Origin: an uncultured Pelagibacteraceae bacterium
GTDB taxonomy: Bacteria > Pseudomonadota > Alphaproteobacteria > Pelagibacterales > Pelagibacteraceae
Direction of reading: 5' to 3'
NCBI GenBank assembly: GCA_902516065.1
Contig: CABXXB010000002.1
Span: forward strand, 1-58,059
Length of the DNA stretch: 58,059 bases
Shown here: positions 51,508 through 58,059 of the stretch, piece after piece
How positions within the stretch are numbered: the first letter of the stretch is position 1
How the letters are laid out: every line of letters starts with the position of its first letter
Notes under the pieces: model-generated
Database searches by the model: none
Told to the model about the DNA's origin: nothing
Seen by the model: the letters and a program-made list of their open reading frames with translations, nothing else
Translations under genes and position numbers: made by a program

Positions 51508-52626
51508 TCATGAAATAATCCATCCTCCGCCTAACACTTTATGACCTTGTTTATCAAGATCATAAAAAACACAAGCTTGGCCAGGCGAAATTCCATCTTC
51601 AAAATCTTTTAGATTTACTTCAGCAGAGTTATCATCTTTAAAATTAATAGATGCATCTAATAATTTTCCTGTTGATCTAACTTTAACTAATATATTTTTT
51701 GATAATTGTTTTTTATCAACTAGCAAATTTAAATTGTTTATATTTATATTTTTTTTTCCAAGTTTTTCTTTTGGTCCAACTACAATTTCATTTTTTTCTG
51801 AATTAATTTTTATTACATATAACGGTTCACTATTTGAAACTTTGATTCCTTTTCTTTGACCAATGGTAAAATTAATTATTCCATCATGAACTCCTATTAC
51901 TTTCCCATCAAGATTTTTAATATTCCCTTTTTTTAAAGAATCTGGTCTGAACTTTCTTATTACTGATGCATAATCACCGCTTGGCACAAAACATATATCT
52001 TGGCTATCTGGTTTGTCTGCAACATTTAAATCTAATTCTTTAGCAATTGACCTTGTTTCATCTTTAAGCATTCCTCCTAATGGAAATCTTAAGTAATTTA
52101 ATTGTTCCCTTGTAGTATTAAATAAGAAATAACTTTGATCTCTATTTTCATCTATAGCTCTATACATATTAGTTTCATTACCAAATGTAACACTTTTTAC
52201 ATAATGCCCTGTAATCAAAGCATCTGCTTTTAAATCTTTGGCGACTTCAAATAAGTCTTTAAACTTTACAGTTTGATTACATTGGACACATGGTATTGGT
52301 GTTTCACCTTTTAAATAACTATCTACAAAATTATCTATTACACCTTGTTTAAATTTATTTTGATAATATAAAATTTTGTGCTCAATTCCTAGTTTGTGTG
52401 CAACTCTTTTCGCATCCATAATATCTTGACCTGAACAACATTGTTTTGAAGAAACAACTTCTTTTCCACTATCATAAAGCTTAAGAGTAATTCCAATAAC
52501 ATTATACCCATCTCTTTTCATCATTCCTGCGACAGTGGATGAATCAACTCCACCTGACATAGCAACGACTACCGTAGTTTCAGACGGTTTTTTTGGTAAA
52601 CCTATAGAGTTTAATTGAGTGTTCAT
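51508..52626 (-). CDS. mnmA: tRNA-specific 2-thiouridylase
   Basis: [56 protein letters not shown]. Confidence 0.96.
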   Translation of the reverse strand: MNTQLNSIGLPKKPSETTVVVAMSGGVDSSTVAGMMKRDGYNVIGITLKLYDSGKEVVSSKQCCSGQDIMDAKRVAHKLGIEHKILYYQNKFKQGVIDNFVDSYLKGETPIPCVQCNQTVKFKDLFEVAKDLKADALITGHYVKSVTFGNETNMYRAIDENRDQSYFLFNTTREQLNYLRFPLGGMLKDETRSIAKELDLNVADKPDSQDICFVPSGDYASVIRKFRPDSLKKGNIKNLDGKVIGVHDGIINFTIGQRKGIKVSNSEPLYVIKINSEKNEIVVGPKEKLGKKNININNLNLLVDKKQLSKNILVKVRSTGKLLDASINFKDDNSAEVNLKDFEDGISPGQACVFYDLDKQGHKVLGGGWIIS

Positions 52627-52666
52627 TATCTGGTATTTATACTTATTTCTAATATAAGTTAAATAA

Positions 52667-52843
52667 ATGATATTAGATTTTGAACTAGGTGACAAAGTTT
52701 ACAATCCATCAGCAAAAGAATGGGGAATTGGACAAGTCCAGTCCATAATTAAGGAAAAGATAACTGTCAACTTTCAGAATGTTGGCAAAAAAGTAATTAA
52801 TGCAAATAATATTGAGCTTAAAAAAGTAAATGACAGAAATTAA
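52667..52843 (+). CDS. DUF3553-like small protein
   Basis: ORF missing from track (58 aa): [58 protein letters not shown]. Confidence 0.7.
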   Translation: MILDFELGDKVYNPSAKEWGIGQVQSIIKEKITVNFQNVGKKVINANNIELKKVNDRN

Positions 52844-53603
52844 TATAAAGAAGTTAGTAAAAGATTTGATTAAAACTTTTTTAAGTGCAGGAGATACTTC
52901 AATTAATTTAAGAAAAAATGGTCTTATAAAGTATACAAAACCAGATAACACTCCAGTCAGTAATGGTGACTTAGAAGTAAATAAAATTATTACTGAAAAA
53001 TTAAAAGAACTAACACCATTAATACCGATAGTGTCAGAAGAAACTTCTGACAATAAATCAAATAAAAACCTTGAAGATTTCTGGCTAGTTGACCCCATTG
53101 ATGGAACTTATGATTATATAAATAATTTAGAAGAATTTACAATTAATGCAGGTTTAATTTTAGACAGAAAACCTGTTGCAGGATTAATCTATGCTCCAGC
53201 CAAAAAAAGAATGTTTTACTCATATGGTGAAGGTCACGCATATGAACTTTTGGAAGGAAAAGAAATTAAACTTAATGGAAATAGAAATTATGATAAAAAT
53301 AAAATTAAATTTGTATCTTATTCAAATAAGATAAAACCTGAAATTCAAAAAATTTTTGATAAACTTAATGTAAAAGAATATACGCGAATGAAAAGTTCAT
53401 TAAAGTTTTGTGTAATTGCATCTGGTGAATACGATGGTTATGTCGCTGAACCAAGAGCGTGTGAATGGGATATTGCTGCAGGACATGCAATTCTAAAACA
53501 TTCAGGTGGTTCTGTTACCGATTTTGAAAATAGAGAAATCATTTATGGTAAAGATGATTTTAAAAACCCAAGTTTAATATTAAAAAGTAAAAATTTAATT
53601 TAA
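52830..53603 (+). CDS. cysQ: Inositol-monophosphatase-superfamily protein, probable 3'(2'),5'-bisphosphate nucleotidase
   Basis: PIVSEE, WLVDPIDGTYDYI, CEWDIAAGHAIL motifs. Confidence 0.85.
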   Translation: MTEINIKKLVKDLIKTFLSAGDTSINLRKNGLIKYTKPDNTPVSNGDLEVNKIITEKLKELTPLIPIVSEETSDNKSNKNLEDFWLVDPIDGTYDYINNLEEFTINAGLILDRKPVAGLIYAPAKKRMFYSYGEGHAYELLEGKEIKLNGNRNYDKNKIKFVSYSNKIKPEIQKIFDKLNVKEYTRMKSSLKFCVIASGEYDGYVAEPRACEWDIAAGHAILKHSGGSVTDFENREIIYGKDDFKNPSLILKSKNLI

Positions 53604-53743
53604 TGGATGAACAATTAAGATTAATACTAATTATTATTGTATCTGTTTCTATTTTTGGTTTAATAGTATTTATCTTTGTAAAAAATTATATTAAAAGCAA
53701 GATTGATAATTTAGTAAATGAAGAAAAAAAAAAATTAAAGTAA
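53603..53743 (+). CDS. Small single-TM protein (46 aa)
   Basis: ORF below track cutoff, start overlaps cysQ stop (TAATG): MDEQLRLILIIIVSVSIFGLIVFIFVKNYIKSKIDNLVNEEKKKLK. Confidence 0.5.
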   Translation: MDEQLRLILIIIVSVSIFGLIVFIFVKNYIKSKIDNLVNEEKKKLK

Positions 53744-54298
53744 ATTAATTATTTTAAGATAATCTTTTTTTTCAATATCCATCACTTTTTTAGAAGTCTC
53801 AAAATCGAAACCATTTCTTGCAAGCAATGATATATCTTTTTTATAAAATAAAGATCTGTTGTCTTCAGTTCTTGCTGGGCCTATTCTTTTTTTTTTACAT
53901 AATTTAATAGCAGAAAAAAAATCTTGATCAGAGTTTTTATCATAAATACTATCTACTGTTTCTTTTATAAATTTGTCATTAATCCCTTTTGTAAATAAAT
54001 AACTTCTAATTTTGTTAATTGAATTGCCTCTTTGGATCATACTTTTTGCTTTACTTTCAGAGTAAAACTTATCATTTATGAATTTACTTTTTTCTAAATC
54101 AACCAAAACAACATCAATTAGATTTGTTACGTCTTGTTTTTTAACGCTTGGAATTGAATTTTTTAAATATTTTTTTAAAAGATAGGTTTTAAGCTGCTGT
54201 TTTGAGGGTGCATACTTTTCTATATAAGCAAATGCAAAATTACGCATCTCTTCAACAGTTACCTGTAATGATTTTTTTTTGTTTCTTATGGGAATCAT
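53735..54298 (-). CDS. recX: RecX-family regulatory protein
   Basis: Repeated helical pattern AYIEKYAPSKQQLKTYLLKKYLK..., SKAKSMIQRGNSINKIRSYLFTKGI. Confidence 0.8.
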   Translation of the reverse strand: MIPIRNKKKSLQVTVEEMRNFAFAYIEKYAPSKQQLKTYLLKKYLKNSIPSVKKQDVTNLIDVVLVDLEKSKFINDKFYSESKAKSMIQRGNSINKIRSYLFTKGINDKFIKETVDSIYDKNSDQDFFSAIKLCKKKRIGPARTEDNRSLFYKKDISLLARNGFDFETSKKVMDIEKKDYLKIINLL

Positions 54299-54326
54299 AA
54301 TAAGATCTAATATAATATATTTAAGA

Positions 54327-54800
54327 ATGATCGAACAAATTTATAATTATTTTACTATTGAAATGCTTTACTTCTGGGTTAACCTTGGTGTGCTCCCCTT
54401 TTGGTTTTTAATAATATTTTTTCCTCAATCCCAATTATGTAAATATCTTGCTACATCAATATTTCCTATATTTCTGCTTAGTATAGCTTATGGTTTTGCT
54501 CTCTATAAATCCTACCTAAATACCTATGATTTTTTAGGAAACTTTAATTTGTATCTAGGGATAGAAAATGTGACTTACTTATTTGAAAATAATTTGTTTT
54601 TATTGTTATTTTGGGTTCACTTTGTTTCTATTAACCTCTTTGTTGGTGGATGGGTTGTTAAAGATTCACAAAAATTCTTAATAAATAAATATCTATTAGC
54701 TTTGCCATTAATTGTTATCTACTTAATCGGGCCAATAGGTTTATTTGTTTATTGGATAATAAGAATTTTTTATGCAAAACGCCTAAGTCTATATGAGTAA
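54327..54800 (+). CDS. ABA4-like (DUF4281) membrane protein
   Basis: NLGVLPFWFLIIFFPQSQL...WVHFVSINLFVGGWVVKDSQ...PLIVIYLIGPIGLFVYWIIR. Confidence 0.75.
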   Translation: MIEQIYNYFTIEMLYFWVNLGVLPFWFLIIFFPQSQLCKYLATSIFPIFLLSIAYGFALYKSYLNTYDFLGNFNLYLGIENVTYLFENNLFLLLFWVHFVSINLFVGGWVVKDSQKFLINKYLLALPLIVIYLIGPIGLFVYWIIRIFYAKRLSLYE

Positions 54801-55371
54801 GCATATAGATTTTTATTTTGATTTTATAAGTCCTTATTCATACTTGGCTCATAAAAAAATAATTAACTTAAATCAAAGAAATATTTTCAATTATAAAGCT
54901 ATTTTGTTGGGTGGCTTGCATAATCTAGGTGAAGTTATTGCACCTGCATTTAATGAAAAAAAAATGAAAAATATGAAAAATGACTGTATCTTAATTTCAA
55001 AAAAAAATAAAATTCCTTTTAAATGGAATGAAAAATTTCCCATAAATTCTTTACATCTAATGAGAGGTTTTTTAGTAATTGATAATAATAAAAAAAATAA
55101 ATTTATTGATTTGTGTTTTGATGCATACTGGAAAGATAACTTGGATATTTCTATTGAAAAAAATATAAAAAAAATTTTATCAGATTGTGAAATCGATCAC
55201 GATTACTTTGAAAAAAGTATAAAAGAGCAAGTAATTAAAAACAAACTCAAAGAATTAACAAGTGAAGCGTTTAAATTAGATGTCTTTGGAGCTCCTACAT
55301 TTATAGTGAATAATAAACTTTTTTGGGGACAAGATCGAGTAGAATATGCAATAGATGAGTTTAAAAATTGA
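54793..55371 (+). CDS. 2-hydroxychromene-2-carboxylate isomerase-like (DsbA superfamily)
   Basis: IDFYFDFISPYSYLAHKKI...VFGAPTFIVNNKLFWGQDRVEYAIDEF. Confidence 0.87.
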   Translation: MSKHIDFYFDFISPYSYLAHKKIINLNQRNIFNYKAILLGGLHNLGEVIAPAFNEKKMKNMKNDCILISKKNKIPFKWNEKFPINSLHLMRGFLVIDNNKKNKFIDLCFDAYWKDNLDISIEKNIKKILSDCEIDHDYFEKSIKEQVIKNKLKELTSEAFKLDVFGAPTFIVNNKLFWGQDRVEYAIDEFKN

Positions 55372-55383
55372 GAAAATAAAAAG

Positions 55384-56361
55384 ATGAAAAAATTTTTTAT
55401 AAAATTAGCAAAATTTTTTGACTATGAAATAATTGATCAAAATAAATTCGTTTCACCTACTTTGGAAAAAGACTTAAACGAGGATCTTTCATCTTTAAAT
55501 ACAAAATCAATAGTTTTACCTTTAGGAGAGGTTAAAATTTCAAAAAAAATAAGCTCCGTATTAATCATATTTAGAACTAACACTGATATAGAAATCTGGG
55601 ATCAAAATAAAAAAAGATTATTTGAAGAACCAAAAATTGAATATTCTGTTAGATCTTTAAATTCTCTTATTAATTCTGTTAATTTCTGTAAAACAAAATA
55701 TCAAAATATTCAATTCAAGATAATTATTGTTGATGATAAATCAAAAGATGAAAATTTAAGTAAATTAAAAAAAATAATAGATAAAAATAACTTAGATATA
55801 GATATTATCTCTCTAAACCATAAAAAATATGAAGATACGATTAAAAAACAAAAAAATGATCAAACTTTTTCAAATTTAGCCAGTTTGCTTCAATCTTTTG
55901 AATTAGCAAAAGAAAATGGTGAAGATTTAGTTTTCTTTGTAGAGGACGACTATTTACATTTTGAGCCTATGATGGAGGAAATGATTGCCTCCTATGAAAG
56001 AATAGCTTCACAAATTGATAAAGATATTTTTATGTGCCCTGCTGATTATCCTTATCTTTATATGAACAATGAAAAAACAAACATTTTAATTGGGAATAAG
56101 AGGCATTGGAGAACAATTAGCAAAACTTTATGCACATTTATGACTACAAAGGCATTATTAGATAAATACTGGGATAATTTTTATAACACTTGTTTAGACA
56201 GAAATGATCCTTTTGAAAAATATCTTAATGAAATCTATACAAAAGAATTTTGTATTTCTCCTTTAAAAAGTCTCTCTTTGCATTTAACAAATGTAAATTC
56301 TAGTTATGGATTATCACCTTTTATAGATTACAAAAAACTTTGGGAAGAAAACAAATATTAA
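55384..56361 (+). CDS. Glycosyltransferase-A-like protein
   Basis: KIIIVDDKSKDENL and VFFVEDDYLHFEPMMEEMI motifs. Confidence 0.65.
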   Translation: MKKFFIKLAKFFDYEIIDQNKFVSPTLEKDLNEDLSSLNTKSIVLPLGEVKISKKISSVLIIFRTNTDIEIWDQNKKRLFEEPKIEYSVRSLNSLINSVNFCKTKYQNIQFKIIIVDDKSKDENLSKLKKIIDKNNLDIDIISLNHKKYEDTIKKQKNDQTFSNLASLLQSFELAKENGEDLVFFVEDDYLHFEPMMEEMIASYERIASQIDKDIFMCPADYPYLYMNNEKTNILIGNKRHWRTISKTLCTFMTTKALLDKYWDNFYNTCLDRNDPFEKYLNEIYTKEFCISPLKSLSLHLTNVNSSYGLSPFIDYKKLWEENKY

Positions 56362-56387
56362 AAGGCCCTTTTGCAAGGGCCTTATTT
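56362..56387. terminator. Bidirectional terminator between the glycosyltransferase and amtB
   Basis: AAGGCCCTT-TTGC-AAGGGCCTT, T-rich tails on both strands, between convergent genes. Confidence 0.85.
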
Positions 56388-56416
56388 TAACTAAACGTCG
56401 AGAGATTTTTATTTTT

Positions 56417-56470
56417 AGAGACCCTTCGAGTTAGTAATCGCGGAGATATACAAGAGGTCGAAGGATCTCT
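56417..56470 (-). other. Structured 3' UTR element downstream of amtB
   Basis: 13-bp inverted repeat AGAGATCCTTCGA...TCGAAGGGTCTCT on the minus strand with a 28-nt loop. Confidence 0.5.
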
Positions 56471-56483
56471 TTATTGTTAACAA

Positions 56484-57785
56484 TTAGTCACGTATTGCAT
56501 AAGCAATCACGCCTGTTTCCGTAACATCGGTACCTTTAAGTTCACCTTCTTTACTCAATCGGATACCAATAGTTGCTTTCATCAAACTCCAAACAATGTA
56601 AGCCACTACGAAAACAAATATATTAATTGAAAGAACTCCAATTAACTGAGCGCTAAATGCTACATCTGTATTTGTAATTGGCACTGCTAAAGTTCCCCAA
56701 ATACCCGCAAACAAGTGGGCTGGAATTGCTCCTACTACATCATCGATTTTTAATGAGAATAAGAGTTTAGTTCCATAAACCACTATCACACCACCAACTG
56801 CACCAATCAAGATTGCAGCTAAAGGTGAAGGCATTAAAGGTTCAGCAGTAATTGCAACTAATCCACCAATACATCCATTTAACATTTGAACAACATCTGT
56901 TTTTCCAAAATTTAATCTTGTAACTATTGCAGCAGCAATAACACCACCAGCTCCAGCTAAAAATGTATTCATAAATATTGTAGATACAGCTATTGCATCA
57001 TCCGCAGTTCCCATAGCAAGTTGTGAACCACCATTAAATCCAAACCAACCTAGCCATAAAATAAATACCCCTAAAGTTACAAGTGGTATCGAAGATGCTG
57101 CAAATGGTTTCAAAGGTGCTGGAGCTCCAGATTTAGTAAATCTTCCCAATCTAGGACCAATAATTATAGCACCGGCTAAAGCAGCTGCTCCTCCAGTTGA
57201 GTGTACTAAAGTCGAACCAGCAAAATCAGAAAAACCTAATTCTGCTAACCAACCTCCACCCCACTGCCAACCCATTACGATTGGGTATAAAATTCCAGAC
57301 AAAATTGCTGCAAATAAAAAGAATGGCCATAACTTAATTCTTTCTGCCATTGTTCCAGAAACAATTGATACTGTAGTGGCACAGAAAACCATTTGAAAAT
57401 ACCAATCAGAACCATCTGAATAACCAGTATCTACTGCACTAGAGTCAGACCAAGGAATAAAGCTACCTATATATCCCCCTTCTGGTATCCCATAAGCAAG
57501 ATTGTAACCAAACATCCAGAACATAATTCCAGAGATTGATATTAAACCTATATTTTTCGCACAAATTACGGATACACTTTTTGATGTAACCATACCTGAT
57601 TCTAACATTGCAAACCCACAAGCCATAAAAAATACTAGAAATCCGCAAATTAAAAATAGCAAGGTATTAAATATAAAACCTACTTCAGCAGAAACAGTTG
57701 TCTCTGCCATCCCCGCACTACTCATGTTTAATAAAAAAATTAAACTAATAAGTGGTGCACTTATTTTTTTCATTAATTTAGTCAT
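56484..57785 (-). CDS. amtB: Ammonium transporter
   Basis: FFMACGFAMLESGMV, DFAGSTLVHSTGGAAALAGAIIIGPR, GWFGFNGGS; signal peptide. Confidence 0.97.
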   Translation of the reverse strand: MTKLMKKISAPLISLIFLLNMSSAGMAETTVSAEVGFIFNTLLFLICGFLVFFMACGFAMLESGMVTSKSVSVICAKNIGLISISGIMFWMFGYNLAYGIPEGGYIGSFIPWSDSSAVDTGYSDGSDWYFQMVFCATTVSIVSGTMAERIKLWPFFLFAAILSGILYPIVMGWQWGGGWLAELGFSDFAGSTLVHSTGGAAALAGAIIIGPRLGRFTKSGAPAPLKPFAASSIPLVTLGVFILWLGWFGFNGGSQLAMGTADDAIAVSTIFMNTFLAGAGGVIAAAIVTRLNFGKTDVVQMLNGCIGGLVAITAEPLMPSPLAAILIGAVGGVIVVYGTKLLFSLKIDDVVGAIPAHLFAGIWGTLAVPITNTDVAFSAQLIGVLSINIFVFVVAYIVWSLMKATIGIRLSKEGELKGTDVTETGVIAYAIRD

Positions 57786-57789
57786 AAGA

Positions 57790-57807
57790 CCTCCCTGTTA
57801 AGAGAGG
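57790..57807 (-). promoter_or_regulatory. Hairpin overlapping the amtB Shine-Dalgarno
   Basis: Minus strand CCUCUC-UUAACA-GGGAGG then UCUU-AUG: a 6-bp stem covers the SD. Confidence 0.45.
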
Positions 57808-57878
57808 AGTTATATTTTTTTAATTACTTTAAACTAACGCTGATTATGAAAAATGGGTATGCAGAATTTGCATATAGA

Positions 57879-57917
57879 AACAGCCTTAATACTTATTTTA
57901 AAAACATTAAGGCTGTT
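57879..57917 (-). terminator. Terminator hairpin downstream of HU gene
   Basis: 12-bp arms AACAGCCTTAAT / ATTAAGGCTGTT; short T-rich tail on the minus strand. Confidence 0.6.
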
Positions 57918-57926
57918 AAAAAAGTG

Positions 57927-58059
57927 TTATTTATTAAATACTTCTTTTAAAGCTTTAGCTGGTAAAAATTTAACCTTTTGAGATGCAGCAATTTGAATTT
58001 GCTCACCAGTTCTTGGGTTTCTTCCAACTCTCGCTTTTCTTTTAGCTACTTTATAGGTT
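57927..58059 (-). CDS. HU/IHF-family DNA-binding protein, N-terminus outside window
   Basis: Minus-strand ...[43 protein letters not shown]; the RNPRTGE motif is diagnostic. Partial, absent from track. Confidence 0.93.
   Translation of the reverse strand, partial: TYKVAKRKARVGRNPRTGEQIQIAASQKVKFLPAKALKEVFNK

Noticed and set aside
1-58059. CRISPR arrays, IS elements, integrases, prophage or toxin-antitoxin pairs
   Set aside because: No regularly spaced repeats, transposase, integrase or phage structural motifs seen on either strand.

Overview
AT-rich, gene-dense window whose gene content and protein sequences look like an alphaproteobacterial SAR11/Pelagibacter-type chromosome (inference, no database search). 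From left to right: nuoH(partial)-nuoG-F-E-D-C-B-A on the minus strand; tRNA-Asp and tRNA-Val; lon-clpX-clpP-tig; tRNA-Leu; small genes; an NCS1 permease; a TRAP transporter (dctP / dctQ-dctM); a plus-strand GMC oxidoreductase-TerC-SDR-M23-hydratase run; an SxtI/J/K-like carbamoyltransferase cassette with an SGNH-like protein; a sulfonate/sulfite module (xsc, suyAB, YeiH-family and TauE/SafE-family exporters, aprM-aprB-aprA plus uncharacterised ORFs); pabB-pabA-pabC and a HIT protein; an MFS transporter and metC-like gene; glycosyltransferases, mnmA, cysQ-like and recX; amtB; and the C-terminus of an HU-family protein. No CRISPR array, IS element or prophage was seen. The most notable observations are: (1) sulfite-releasing sulfonate enzymes, two candidate sulfur-anion exporters and APS reductase clustered in about 10 kb, with no sat or pta visible; (2) xsc overlapping by 8 nt a SxtJ / DUF5989 / carbamoyltransferase cassette; (3) several tiny ORFs missed by the ORF track, including 27-aa and 41-aa highly basic peptides; and (4) non-coding structures around amtB and a strong terminator between dctP and dctQ.
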